From assembly GCA_011316305.1 (NCBI GenBank), contig SAUG01000085.1, positions 62,001-126,000 of the forward strand: a DNA stretch of 64,000 nt, read 5' to 3'. Shown here piece after piece: positions 44,319-57,267 of this stretch (the first letter of the stretch is position 1; each line of letters opens with the position of its first letter). The notes below the pieces were generated by a model that had not been told where the DNA came from, did no database searches, and worked only from the letters and a program-made list of their open reading frames with translations. Position numbers and translations under genes: made by a program. This DNA is from Rusavskia elegans (taxonomy: Eukaryota > Ascomycota > Lecanoromycetes > Teloschistales > Teloschistaceae).

Positions 44319-44774
44319 GACCCAAGGCGGACGGGGAGATACAGCGAGCCAGTGAAAGGTACAGTCTCATCCAATCCTGGGCCCCTTTGGATATCTTGAC
44401 AAAAGCCACATCTCTAGATACCGTTGACGAGAAGGGAATATGTAGCGTGTTTGGGATGAAGGGTGCCGTGCTCGTTCAGATGTCCCGCGTCCAGCGAGGG
44501 GAAGACATGTGAAATGCCGAGGCTATTGTCACGTGTGCAGGTATGAAGATCAAAGACAGGAGTCTTGACTCGTAGAATTTCTACAGTGGTTGGGTTGACA
44601 AATTCGCAATATGAGAGCGTTGTAGTGATGATCTTGTTATATTGCTTGAATTGACAACGATCCTATGAGCAGCGTTGGAGTAGCAGACCGTCCATCGTGT
44701 CACCGTGCCCTCCTTATATTACATCCTTCAATACCAACGCCCAGATGTACAGCAAATGTTGCCGAAAAGCTTCC
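44319..44774. other. Intergenic between PMP24-type gene and C2H2 regulator
   Basis: Promoter of the peroxisomal gene and 3' flank of the C2H2 gene, both on minus. No gene seen. Confidence 0.4.
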
Positions 44775-47422
44775 TCATTCGTCATCAATCTCCATAAGGT
44801 TGTTCATCCCCAATTGTTGGGCAAGTGCAGTGCCACGCCCTGACCACACGCTCGGCACGAAATTCGAAAGATCCTGGAACATGCGCTGGCTGCCATTGCT
44901 CGTCATGCTCGCAGAGCAAGGAGCACTGTCGAACAATGGAAAATCCTCGGTGGGCTTTCCTGCATCGGCAGAAAAGTCCTCGTAGCCTTCATCCACAGTG
45001 CTTTCGTTCTGCGAATAAGGCGAGTACAGCATGACATTCCCTTGGGCTCCCGGCGACAATGAGGGAACTTGGCCAATCGCTGCCTGATCGACACAAATCG
45101 AAGGGTTGCAGCTGAAAGCGTCGAGAGGACGCGTTTCGATGGAGCTTGCGGGAGTTGCGAGCTGGATGTTGAGTGACGTGAAATCATTGTTCGTATCAAT
45201 GTTGCTCCAATCATAGTTTTCCGTGAACACTTGGTCATGAGGGGTTAAAAGGTTCTCGAAAGAAGAAGGGTTGGTGGGTGCATTGGTCATGGAGCCGGCG
45301 TCGAAAGAGAGGCGATGAGAAGAAGGTGTGAAGGGTGATGGGTTGGCCGGGTTCATGCCTTGATATGACTCGTTCCATGAGTAGTCGTTGACCTCAAATG
45401 GAGCGAATCTGTCGTCGAGGTCCATGAAAGGGGTGTTGAGGGCCGAGTGAGAACGCGAATCTTCCGAGCCATTGATGGATGGCCCCACGCTGAAAGTATC
45501 ACCGTAGCCATGTGAGCAGGATGCAGCTCCAATTTCCGGGCTCGACGCATCAAAACTTGGTGTTGTGACCTGAGGAGTCGGCGGGGTTTTGCCCACCTGA
45601 CTCTTCTTGGTCTTGCCGTTGTTCTTGGATCGGACATAGGCCCAACCGTGCGCCTTCTCCATATGCTGCTTGCAATTGCTCTCGCGCTTGCTCTCGTAAG
45701 GGCAGGGACGGTATTGACACTTGTACATCGAAGGGCTTGCCGAATGTTTGTCATTAACGTGACGATCACGTTCCTTTTCTGTTGGCCAACCATAGTCATG
45801 ATATTTGCAGCTCTTCTCGGAGCATTTCCATGGTCGTGAATGGGTCTTCTCATGTTTCCTACCACCAGATTAGCGAAGCTTTGGAACTTGACAGGGTATC
45901 CCTACGTCAGGTCACAAGGTCTCTTGAAAATCTTGTCACAATCCCGGCACTGTTGCACTTGCTTTACTGCTGCTTGAGCAGATTTACGGCGGCGGGCCAT
46001 TGAGCGGAGAGTATCATCATCGAATTCTTCATCCAAGGTATGCTTCTCACCCCCGGAGCTACCAGATGGATCCATAGCAGAACCGTTTCGCAGGGAGATG
46101 CTCTGTCCGTTTTTGATGCGAACGAGTTCGGCTGGCTGCCCATTCTGGCTCAATCCACCGTGAAGACCAAGTCGTTCGTCCCTGGGCCGCGTAAGCTATC
46201 ATTCGTCCACTAGCAAAGGAGAAGCCACGTACAGAGCGACGTCGTCATCAGTCATCTCTTTACCTCCAGCCTGCCTGGCGCGCGAAGCAGTAATCATGGC
46301 TGCATATTGTCGGACCTGCTCGGTAAGATCAAGGAAGTAGCCGTTAGTATAAGGTCTGTCGGTTGGCCGTCGTTGGTCCGGTTCGTTGAGATATTCGACA
46401 GTGGTGTGGAGGCACTGGATTGTCGTCTCGCAGAATCGGAGGAACACCTTTTTAGAAACCGACCATTTCTGAACGCCAGAAAACCAAAAATGAGCCAAAC
46501 TCCGATACCTGACATGACAAGATTCACTCACCGGTGCCAGCCACAGGAGGACCTTCTCCAAATCTCTAAGGCAGGTGATCTCCTTACGAGATACACGGAA
46601 AGGGATTCCTCTAACCAGTGGATGAAAATTCTTCAAAGAGGGTTCGGCGACGATGGGGGAGATGATATGCTTCTGGATGTGCCGGCAAGCGTATTCACTG
46701 AGGGCGTGCTGTAAGCCCGACGCTGGGGTCATGCTAGGAGCGGTAGTGCCGTTGATGCCGGATTGAATCTCTCTGACGGAGGAATGGATAGAAACATCCG
46801 AATTGTTTGCTGTAGCGGCATCAGTCTTTGTCACACCAACAATGAAAGAGCGGTGACGATGTTCCATACCTGCATTGACTTTCGACGTTGAGTCCTCCGA
46901 GCCAGTGACTGTAGACCCAATGCCGCTATCGGAGGAGTGATGCTTGTGTCGAGGGCGTTGCTTGAAATGACGCTGTGATGCTGGGTTGGGTGACTGATCG
47001 AGGTCCATGTGGTCAGAATCGTTGGGGCGGGCACCAAGCAGAAAGCGGGGCACTGGCAAATCGCCTGCACGTAAGGTCTCCTGGCTGTCGTTGGAGAAGG
47101 TCTCCAAGCCAGACAGGCTACGGTCGACGGCGCCGATTAGGTTCTGGATTCGCTTTTCCCCAGCAGCGACGGCATCCTCGAGTGACTTTGGGCAGGTCGG
47201 CGACCTTCGAGGCAGTAGAGGTATGTTCACAATCGGATCGTCATCCTGCACTGGTGGTGTAGTGGGCGAATGGAAGGTCGAGCTCTTCTTCAACGGAAGG
47301 TTGGTTGATGATTGCTGAAGGGCGGCATCATGATGATGGGAGGACGAAGGAAGGGAAAAAGTGGGATGAGGGCGGTCCTTGTTTAAGTAGCGGCGACGTG
47401 GGTTGTGTTGCGGAGCCATCAT
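44775..47422 (-). CDS. C2H2 zinc-finger transcription regulator
   Basis: Three exons: 46233-47422, 45906-46181 and 44775-45858 (849 residues); introns 51 and 47 nt. The N-terminal 400 residues are Ser/Pro/His-rich. A helical block follows (SEYACRHIQKHIISPIVAEP, FLRFCETTIQCLHTTVEYL, LTEQVRQYAAMITASR), then LSQNGQPAELVRIKNGQ. The fingers come next: CRDCDKIFKRPCDLTKHEKT, HSRPWKCSEKSCKYHDYGWP, TEKERDRHVNDKH and CPYESKRESNCKQHMEKAHG, with WAYVRSKNNGK. This finger set is highly conserved in Pezizomycotina C2H2 regulators of unknown targets. The tail is acidic and Ser/Thr-rich, as in activation domains. The second intron splits the first finger at LTK. Confidence 0.88.
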
Positions 47423-49239
47423 CCTGCCCTAAGTCAGGCGGTACACTGGGGGGGTGACTCTTGGATTGAGATGCTGGGGAAGTGTTAGTAGGTTCTCGGT
47501 GACAGGTCCCTCGAAATCGGTGACTCACCGTGTGGTCGATTGGCCTTTCCGGTTTGGAGAGGCGTTATGGTCGTCTTCCTATTGGTGAATTGGGCTCACT
47601 TTTCGAGGTCCGTAGGGGATTCGTTGTCCAGCTTTGAATTGAGGCTCGACGGACCGCTGTCAATGGACTTCGCCCACAGCCAAAGAAGTGACAGTTGTTC
47701 GAGTTGACGGAAATCACGAAACAGAGGCCACGATAGATACTTGGTAGACGGTTCAGAAAGGGGAACACAGTTGGATCTGAGTGGCAGTGGAGTTCGAGGA
47801 AGCAGAAAGCCCGAGGCTGTGCAACGGTAACGGCGGAGAGCCTCACGAGGAGGATTGAGATGGGAGGAACAAGCAACGTACGATTTCACGATGACATGAT
47901 GAGCAGCAACAACGATGAAGATGTTGATTGCAGACGATAGAAGTGCAGTATGTCGGTACTCACGAGGAGGCCTCGTGCAGCGATGGAGTAATAAGAGAAT
48001 GAAGGGTGCTTCGTGTCTTATCATTGAAGTCGCACCTGATCTAGGCAGCAGTCGTCGACCGGACAGGGGCCGTCCAAGCTAATAGCACTTTCGACCTAGC
48101 CCGTTCGTAACCCTTGGCCCGGATTCGGTACAACGACTCGAAATGTGACAGGTCGAAACGTCGACAACTGCAAATCCTCTTTTGGATGTGGTTATTAACC
48201 AACCACGGTCCATTACAAGAAAGAAAAACCCATTACTCATGGCTCAGACTGCTGGTCCATAGACTACTGATCTTGATCTGCTTTCCTACAACCCGTCCCT
48301 AACATAAGGAACACGTTTCCAGAAGCTACGAGTCACGAAGACTCCTTTGATCAGCATAATGAGGATGAGGATCGTAACATCCTTCAGTAATGGCGCGAAC
48401 TTCGTCTTCATCCAGCTCCCGCCCTTCGCGTCAAGGACCCGTATGTCTGTCGTCAGCGACGTCTTGGCATCATCTGGGCTTCCACGCGAACCCTCGAACC
48501 GCGCAATCTGTTCTCACATGATGATAGAATGTCGCTTGCTTATGCCTCAGGATGTGAGTCACCACACCTCAAGCGATTTCATGGCTCAACGTCGTTCCGT
48601 CCCGTCTTTCCCCTCTTGCTTCGTCCCAGCGTGCTCCACTTTTCTCATCGGTGCTGCGTGCATACTACCTTGACTCGCTCAGGGTCGCGCCATTTATTGA
48701 TTACACAGGGACTGACGGTGGGGTCTCGTGAACGTTATTCCTGGCACCCGAGCCCTGGCTTTTGCCGATCTTTGGCCCCCAACTTCCAGCCGTTGCCCTC
48801 AGCCCTCCGTGCAAGGGTGTAGAGTAGATCACTGCACAACATCATTCAATCCGAAAGTCTGCCTCCCTCTTCCGAAAGTCAATTGTGCATCCAGGACCCT
48901 CAAGTTTCCAAAAATGCCTCGATCACTATCTAACACGAAGACACGGGGCCACATTCATCCGCTGTGTAAAAGGTAGGGACCTTCCGAAGCCCCGAGTCTC
49001 CCGAATCCATGTTACCCGTCTATTCTTCCATTTACGAGTACGGGTTGTATCTATTCCTATCCACTGTCCACATTGTAAATATGAGCCATCTCGAAACTTC
49101 CCATCAAGAACCTCCTTTTCAACAATTGAAAGATCCACAACTCCAAAAGAACAAATCCACGCATGCACACTACCGCTATCTATAATCCCCATCTAACCCT
49201 AACACACCGCCCCCTCTCTACCGCTTTCCCTCGAGTCAT
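47423..49239. other. 1.8 kb gene-free upstream region of the C2H2 regulator
   Basis: No gene recognised. On minus, several short ATG frames precede the start (for example 47565-47876), so a long leader with uORFs is possible. Confidence 0.35.
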
Positions 49240-49720
49240 CTAGGTATCCCGCGTTCTATACGGATCTCGTCCACCCCCCTCGCCCAATCCCCCCATTCCC
49301 TCCACAACCGGTCTTCCCATCTCACTCCTCCCAGATCTCTGCGCTCCTTCCGACCTCACATCACCGAAACCTTCCCTCAATTCCTCTCCACCCCGCCCCA
49401 TCCCCATCCCTCCTCGCCCCATCCCTCCCATCTCCATTTCCCTTCCCGACCACACCCTCTCCCCACCACTCACACTCTTCCTATCAATCCTACTCGGCCC
49501 AACCCCCTTCTTGAAAAACCCCTCCTTCCACGGCTTCGGCCTCAACGCCTTCACAAAACAGCAAGTCGTGATCAAGACGAAAATAATGCCGAAGATGAGA
49601 ACGGGGTAGAACCAGGTGTGATGGCAGATGCATTCTTCGATTGGGTGGCAGAAATCATGGTTGTCGATTGCGGTGCTGGTGAGGGGGTGGTCGCAGCTGT
49701 TGCGGGTGCGGAGGAGGAAG
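49240..49720 (-). CDS. Candidate small Cys-rich single-pass membrane protein, N-terminus unresolved
   Basis: One minus frame reads NHDFCHPIEECICHH, then a transmembrane segment (WFYPVLIFGIIFVLITTCCF), a basic stop-transfer run (VKALRPKPWKEGFFKK) and a Gly/Met/Arg-rich tail to the stop at 49240. The order of Cys-rich head, helix and basic tail looks real. I find no ATG in this frame upstream, so a first exon must lie elsewhere if the gene is genuine. The tail is low complexity and G-rich on the sense strand, while the head is C-rich. Confidence 0.4.
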
Positions 49721-50463
49721 TGGGGGTGGTGCTTTTTTTTTTTGGTGATGTGGTTGGAACGATGTGTGTTGGCGTGTGTGTGTGCGGGAGGGGGTGGTCT
49801 GGTGTTGGTGGGTGGATGGGGAGTGGAGAGGGGATGTATATATATAGTTATGGCAACTCAGTACAAACGTTGCTTATCAGTCCTACTGTTGAATATTGAC
49901 TGCTGTACATTATTCTTCATGCAACAGCGTCCTACAAATCTGATGATGAAGTACAGTGGAAACGTTTGCTTCGCTGTCAGACATTCACATTACATCTGAC
50001 CCACACGGATTGAGAACACTGCTTAAGCTTGAAGTTAGAGAAACACGAGTCACCATATAGCAGATATGAATCCATCACAGTGGAATATAGAAACAATATT
50101 CACTTGACAAGGCAGATGTATTAGTCACCATCGACTTGGTGATGTTAAGGTCATGTCATCATCCACACCTAACCTCAGCGGGTCTGATAGTCTGAGATCC
50201 AGAGCTGATCACCCCTTTGCCTGGTCAAGTACAGGCTGCATGGCTAAGACACGGGGACCTCGCATTCACTAACGTGACTTCTTGGTTAAATGTCTTAACG
50301 ATGTGGAGCAATGGCAGTTCAAGGAAGTGATACATGTATGTCAACTTTACTCTCATTCAACTCTTACAGTAAAGCTTCAATGAACGAGTTATCTAGATCA
50401 ATGGCCATGCTTTTTCTTACGTACAAGTATGTGAGTCAATCTGGTTCGATATTAATCTCGAGC
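49721..50463. other. Intergenic region upstream of the small membrane-protein candidate
   Basis: It holds a CA/TG-rich and poly-T tract near 49,735-49,800 and no recognisable gene. The unplaced first exon of the 49.2-49.7 kb candidate could lie here. Confidence 0.35.
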
Positions 50464-51692
50464 TCATGTCGCAGCTGGTTGCACCAAGATGTTGCCTATG
50501 GTTGTTAGCAAAATGCATCACAAAGTTCATGGCATTGGACCCACCTCCATCTGGGTATAGCACCTGTGCGTTCAGGAAGACCCCACCAGGACCGGCTAAG
50601 AAGAGGATGCAAGCAGCCATGTCGGAGTCAGAACCAGGACGGCCTAGAGGACGATCAGTTCCTAGGACTAGCCGAATGTGTTGGAAGAACTTAGAAGCTT
50701 ACCTGCCGGATTTGACAATTCTGGTTTGAGCTCGGATTTCTGGTCGTCGCCGGATGAGCCCGCAGTCATCTCACTGGGGAAAAGACCAGGAGCAATGCAG
50801 TTGACACGGATCTTGGCTTCGGCAAAGGTGGTAGCCATCATGCGGGTAAGGTGGATCAAACCTGCCCAGGGGTGTCAACACGCATCTCGGGGAGGTAAGC
50901 CGAAATCGCGACGTTACGAACCAGCTTTGGAGGTAGCATATGCAAATTGGCCCATGCTTGACCCTTTCATGACCCCCGAGATTGAGGAAATATTGACGAC
51001 TGAAGTGGAATAACCCGGCGTAACCTCTCGACCTTTGGCGAGGAGCGGAAGGAATGCTGCTGTCATGAAGTATTGCGCCGTGATGTTGGTATTGAATGTT
51101 TCTGCCCATTGTTCGGGTTCGCTCTGCATCAGGTGTTCGGCGATGCTTTGGGCTGACGTGCTGTCCGGCTTGCCTGCCTTGGAAAAGCGAGTGTTGTCGT
51201 CACGAGCGATGCCAGCTGGGATGTCCATCAGCGTGATCCCGTGACCGGTCCGAGAGGCGACTCACCGTTGTTGACGAGCAGGTGGATGCCTTTGGATTCT
51301 TTCGAGGCAACCTCTTCCGCCAGTCGTTTCACTTCATCTTTATTGCTGATGTCACCTCTTCGAAGCGTCAGTGTCAATGTTTTGTCGAGGATCTGGGATT
51401 GGCACATACGGGAGTCTGGAAATGGTGAGCACTCTAAGTATTCAGCCTGGAATGGAAGGAGCAACACTCACGCAATGATCTTTCCGGGACCTGTACTGTA
51501 CTGGTCGACAACGCTCTTCAGGGCTTCTTCGCGACGGCCGGTGATGTAGACCTTGGCCCCATTGGTCATCAAGGCCTGTGTTATCATCAATCCTATGCCT
51601 GTTCCTCCACCAGTGACGATGGCAGTGAACTTGGACACGTCGAAAAGCTTGTTGAGCTTGAGCTCTTCGTTGGACTTGTTAAGGGTAGCCAT
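50464..51692 (-). CDS. Short-chain dehydrogenase/reductase with seven exons, one of 6 nt
   Basis: Exons on minus: 51472-51692, 51410-51415, 51266-51357, 50922-51215, 50703-50861, 50545-50643 and 50464-50495 (300 residues). Introns are 56, 52, 50, 60, 59 and 49 nt. Classical SDR motifs are in place: cofactor site AIVTGGGTGIGLMI, then LPGDISNKDEV, NNAG formed across the third intron, catalytic-type SSISG and YATSK, then IRVNCIAPGLFPSEM, CILFLAGPGGVFLNAQ and the end YPDGGNILVQPAAT. Substrate cannot be told from sequence. Exon 2 would code Leu-Pro between ACCATTTCCAG and GTATGT; leaving it out also keeps frame. A nearby partner gene is not evident. Confidence 0.88.
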
Positions 51693-54600
51693 TGTTCGGA
51701 TTGGTGATTTGAACGTCGGTCTTGCAACAGCGCTGGGGTAACATGTTCCTGCACCATTGACGAAGCGCAGGCTACCGTTCCGCGCTGCAGAAGTGCTGAC
51801 CTCATGACGTCGATCCCAGAAAGGGAAGCATGACTATGACGTTGGCGGAAGAACACCCGTTGGCATATCGTCCGGACATCGGTGAGCCACCGATCTGCAA
51901 GTCGACAAAACAAGTGTGGGAGTGACTTGCTGGTTCCACTTTCTAAAGGTCACCACCACGGCCTACGGCTTGCACAGTGGTGGTGGTGAACAGTTTCTAT
52001 CACCTCTTGGTGCTGCTGGGTGCACAAGCTCGCGGTGAGGTCTTTTGCATTGGCAGGGTATACGATTTGGCTGGCAGTCGTGATTTCGATTGCCCAATCC
52101 GGCATTCGATTTGGCTGGCAGTCGTGGTATCGAGTAGCCAATCCAGGATTTGATTTGGCTGGCAGTCATGGTTTCGAGTGCCCAATCCGTCAAGTCGAAG
52201 TGTCCGAACGATTCTGCTCGCCACGAGACAAGTACACAAATTTGATGCCAAGGCCTACTTAGTCAGCTTGCTGTCTTCTATTTTGCCACTACCTTCCATC
52301 TTCGCCAATCGTGCTCGGTTTAGCAATGACTTTCTGACTATGGGCCGTGTTCATAATCAAGCTAAATCATTACCCTGTCATCCCAGCTGTTCCTTCCTTC
52401 CTTCTGTGGAACGACTTGCGTCTCAAATGCGAGTCGACGAAAGGGTTGAGTTGAACAGACTCCACCGTCACGCAGCATTGCTTTCGATAGGTTGAACATC
52501 GAGGAGATCACGGCCGCTGATTCCCTCGTCTGCTATTCCATTTCTTACAGTCTGACCTGTCTATATATTGGGGCAGCTTCCTGATCTTCTTTCTTCCCTT
52601 GGGCATCCTTTCCAACTCGTTACCTAACGGAACTGCCCTGCCAATGCTACGATGGACTGGATCATCCTGCCAATTAGGGACCGAAGAATATCACATCACC
52701 AAAGACATGTATCAGGAAAAGGAATGAATTCAATCTTGATACATGACAAGCACATCTTCTACAATCTCCAGCCCCTTCATCAGCCTCAAAGCTTCGCCCG
52801 TGGAGAACACGTTCAGAAGCAAGTTGATACACGTTAACGAAAGACATGTTGTGGAAGCGTAAGCTGGCTTGTGAAAGCCGTGATTTCCTGCCTGCGCCTC
52901 CTGCCTGCCTCTAGCTCCGTCCGAACGATTTCCTTTTTGATCTGGACTTGGCCATTAGCTCTGCGAGTTATCGTTTGCATGATTCACTGCACTCACTCGT
53001 ACGGGAAATTCCTAGCATGGAGTGGAGCATACGGGGCAATGCTTTCCAGGAAGAACCCATTGTTCAATTCCCCGGGCTTTACAGGTTGGGCAGCGGACGC
53101 CAGGCATCTACTCAACCCATCAGTTCGTCTGAACATTGGAGGCCAAGATCACAGATGCAATCAAGCTACACAGGTTTGCTTACCGGTAGATGTTCCTTGT
53201 GCTGGTCACGGACGTCCCTCAGCGAGTATACTGGACTGTTTCCTTCAGGAAAAGGCACTGGAAGCGAATCGGCATTGCGCGCATCGTGTCTGTGTTGGGA
53301 GTGCATGTTGATGATGGTGCAAAACTGGAAGGTGAGTAGGGATGGTTGGGGTTATGGAAAATCTTGAAGTATCCGAAAGAATGTGGAAGTTGTTGATGTC
53401 TGGAGACAGGATGTTCTCAGGTGAGAATTGAGCAATTCTTATAGACCTCTGCTATGGCGGTGAGACTGCACTTAACCATGACTGCAGGAGACGAGCCCAA
53501 TGTTGGATCTGCGTTCGGATCAATGTCTTACAGAGTCAATATGCTATAGGTTCATTTTCTTGACCTTCTCATTACCGCAAGGGAACAAGGTCCCAGCGTG
53601 CAGGACGGATACTCGCCAGCGCGAAGCACCTGAGTTGCTACGACATATCAATTTTCGTCTCACCAGAAAAAATCAATTTATACCTACGGCCTAATAAAGC
53701 AAGAATTTGCGAAGATACCATCAGCGGGCCCCATGGCTCCTAACGGTAAGACTTGCTGACGCTGGCTGTAGGTACCCGATCCGTCCAGTATTGTCCATCG
53801 ATTCGAGCGGCTGCTATACCAAACGTCGACTGTTGGGATCTCTCGTTTGCCAACGTACCATCGTCATCCCTGGATCGATGCGCCAGGGCCCCCGGCCCCC
53901 GGTGGCCCGTAACTCTGGTCTTCGGATCTGTCCGGGACTTTCCATCATTCATGGATCCGGCCTACTGGGTTCACCGGGACCAGTCTTGTGTCACCCATAT
54001 GGCCTCCTGGCCCCCTTTCGTGTAGAAAGCGATGAAGGTGGTCGATTGACAAGACATCCAGTGTCGACTGGTATTCCCTCGGACATGACTTGTACCATTG
54101 CACTACCTACATATCATAGGTATTTCTCGGTAAGCTTGATTTTTCTACAGTACCCTCTGAGTTGTCACTTGTACCACTCCAGAAGACGCTGGGATCCAAT
54201 GAAACTATGTTGCTGCAGGACTTGCAGGGGGTACCCGTGGCATTCACCGGAGACCCGAATCCTTGTACCAGTGGGATCCCCACGCTGTCAACTGTGCAGC
54301 GTGGTGTCACATTTCTGCAAGCCGCCCAGCAATCGGAAGTCGGAAATCCCATTGCGACTACTCGACTCTTGGCGACGGACTGTGCTTCAAGGCCTATCGA
54401 ATCAGAGATCAAAAGAATGCTTGCCCTAACATGCAGCCTGCCGTCGCATCTCCGGCAGAAGACGATAATCACCATTTCAGTCTGTGTACAACGATACCGT
54501 TGTCCTTTCGATCCGACTCCTCGAGGCCTTTGGCGGTATGCGATACCGCCGATGTTACAGTTTACCTGTAACGCTGCAGCAGCAGAAAGGTCTGATTCAC

Positions 54601-54986
54601 ACGAGACTCTGACGGACCACTATGAGATCCTCGGTGCACCGTCATACGGTAACAAATGCAACATTCTCGAGCGCGTACTTCGGACTATGCATCCAATTAC
54701 ACAGGATACGGAATAGAAGGAGTGATGACGGCGTTGTGAGACGTCGCACCACCATACTCAAAGCTCCCACTCAGGAACTTGATTTCAATTCCTCGGCCAT
54801 ATCTGCTCGAGAACATCAGCAATGCCCTTTGGAGCCCGTCAGGTGTGGCATGAGATAGAAAGGACCACGACTTTAAAGGTCGAGAGAGGTGCAAAGGCAC
54901 CAATATTGACGCTTGTCTCCCGCTTCCCAAAGGGATAAGCCTGCTTACGCCGAAGCCAAAAATACACATGCAGTATCTTGCCAGGA
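51693..54986. other. 3.3 kb region without a recognised gene
   Basis: It contains a 44-bp tandem repeat (listed separately) and, from 53.7 to 54.9 kb, several overlapping plus-strand frames of 70-240 codons, some Cys-rich, that show no family I recognise and no consistent frame. A decayed secreted-protein gene is possible but not supported. Confidence 0.35.
52063..52194 (+). repeat. Tandem repeat, three copies of a 44-bp unit
   Basis: Units start at 52063, 52107 and 52151. Each begins with (C/T)GATTTGGCTGGCAGTC and contains GCCCAATCC or GCCAATCC near its end. The copies differ at several bases, so the array is not recent. Confidence 0.85.
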
Positions 54987-57267
54987 TTAGGATAACGACT
55001 TTGTGATCTTTACTAGCAGCACGCCTCGGCTTCCATCGCCGTTGGCATCCAGGAGACGGACAAAGCGATAACCCTCATTCAACCGGTCAAGCCTGATACA
55101 GGCCCAGGCAGCCAGGTCGTCTTTGCCGAATTCGTCATCTTGAATCTTGAACCTAAAACAGGACACCGGTTAGCCATGAGCAATCCCGAGAAACTTAGCG
55201 TAAGCGGGAGCATATCTGATGGGGGCCGGATCTCCGGCCGATTAATATGCACAGGTCATATCTGGTGTAACCAGACCGCCTTTTCGATCCCAACTGTAGG
55301 GAGTCTGTACAGCTGATGCATCGCCAGACTTCCCCCACACTAATGCGTGCCATCGAGGTACTCCTCTTACCTGAGAAAACTTAATTCCTCCACCACGGTA
55401 AGAACGTTGGCAAAGTCCGCTTTCTCACCGCCAAAGTTCGGTTCGATCCCTCGACGACTCTTCGATTTGAATTTGTACTCGCCATCTTTAGACCTTCCAC
55501 CTCCCTCGATAGATGCGCCGGTCCTCTCTTCCTGCTTCTCAATGTGCAGCTCATATTTGACATAGGGTTGAAAACTATGCGGCTTGTGATCCCCAATCGG
55601 CAACGGCAGCTCTTGGGCAGCTAGAATTTCGATCGACAGCGACAAGGTCTTGTGCGCAATTGCATCACCTTGCCATTCATCGGATACCCCGGATTGCTGA
55701 CCTTGGCTATGACCACGATATCCCCTTGGCTTCAGTACCCAGCCGCCGCTGCCAGCAAACATACCTTCATTGAGCATCACGCCTGCATCGAACTTCTGCC
55801 AATTCAAGGCAACGATCTGGACACCCTTGCGCCAGAAGACGGCTGGATCCAGATTAGACGATGTGACCCTCGTACCTGCTGGGTACGCTCTCATCAAGTA
55901 ATTGCGGTTGTGGGAGAAAAGGGTTGGGCCATGACTCTCGTGGATATTCATGAATTTCTTCTCGGATAGAGAGAAGACGTGGCATGGGACCGAGGCCTCG
56001 GATGAAGAAAGATCCTTGAAATGATAGCTGCGCGTGTACACACCCAATGCGCTCAGAGGTTCGATGATGGAGCTTTTCTTCTTCTCTTTGGCGTCTACAG
56101 ACCCCTGATTGTCAGAATCCGAGGACGATGAAGAAGAATCCTTCCGTCGCACTGACGGCGTTGGAGCTTTCAACGCAGCCTTTGCTGTCGCTCTCTCCGG
56201 CGCAACATATTTGACCTTGATCAGGATCTTTCCTCGCAGCTCGCCCGGACTTGGTAATTGTTGGCATTCGCCGGCCGTCGGCTTGACGAGCATGCTTTTC
56301 CAAGTTTGTTCTATGATCTCCACCATGATCTCTTGCTGTTCCTTGCCGGCATGAACTTCGAGACTGACGATGATAGGCAGATCGCTAAAGATTGTGTATC
56401 AGCTGCCTCTTTCCTTGCTTCATTGACTCCAGCCCATACCTGGTGATGAAGGCTGCTTCGCGGATAGCCACACAAACCTCCCGAAACGAAACCTCCTTGG
56501 TCAAGGTATAACCATGCAACACTCTTGGCTCAGCCCTGGTAGCCGTGGAGGCAGATTGCCATGGTGTGGGCAGGCTCAGTGTTTCTCCAGCGGAACTGTT
56601 TGCGACTGGGCGATCCTTCTCGGACGGAGGCTTTTTGTGATGAGGGGACAAGGATCGGGGAATGTGTGGCCGATGCTTGTGCTTCTTGTCTTCCGAGTTT
56701 TCTTCTGCTTCAGCGGTGGATGACTTGGCGTCCCCATCCCAAACGTCGATCTCGATGCAGCGGCAGCCACGGAGGAGGACCTATGTCGAGGCTCAGCGAT
56801 TAGCCCCTAATCTTGCTTATACCTTACCTCCCCTGCCAGATTATGTGTGATGGACATACGTTCGTGTAGGCATCCGTACTTGACTCGCTGTAGAGCTGGT
56901 TGCCTGTCAAATACGTATTGTGGCTGCTGTTGATAAAGTAGTTCGATATGGGATAGCTTAGATCTGTGTCCGCAAGCGGCATCATCGCATCTCCCTCCGG
57001 AGATGCCAAGTATTCCGCCAGATGCTTGAGGTCGACCGAGTGATGGCGGGGTGGTAGTGACGCCTGCGGTGGAGTATATTGTGACTTGGGATCGGCACCA
57101 TTGTGAGCTTTAGAGAGGTATGACTGCAATTCTTGGAGTTGAGAAGGAGGTAGTGGATGCTTGTTATTGGCTATGGATTTGAGATAGGTAAGGACTGCGG
57201 GGGAGAAGCTTGAGGATAGAGACAGGGCGGATGGGTGTTCTGTAGGGGGGGTGGTGTGGGTCGACAT
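54987..57267 (-). CDS. Phosphoinositide-specific phospholipase C (PI-PLC)
   Basis: Four exons on minus: 56860-57267, 56440-56780, 55371-56384 and 54987-55152 (642 residues); introns 79, 55 and 218 nt. The X domain starts [20 protein letters not shown], with the first catalytic His in SHNTYL, followed by [16 protein letters not shown], the second His region [17 protein letters not shown] and [13 protein letters not shown]. The Y domain has [55 protein letters not shown] and [14 protein letters not shown]2 domain closes it ([45 protein letters not shown]). No N-terminal PH or EF hand is evident, so it is one of the shorter fungal PLCs. It cleaves PIP2 into diacylglycerol and IP3 in calcium signalling. 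Confidence 0.93.

Noticed and set aside
47596..48024. 142-codon minus frame upstream of the C2H2 regulator
   Set aside because: No family features; more likely leader sequence of the regulator gene.
53741..53772. GTAAGACTTGCTGACGCTGG..TAG looks like a mini-intron after an ATG
   Set aside because: Only about 26 nt, below any known spliceosomal intron in these fungi, and no coding frame follows.
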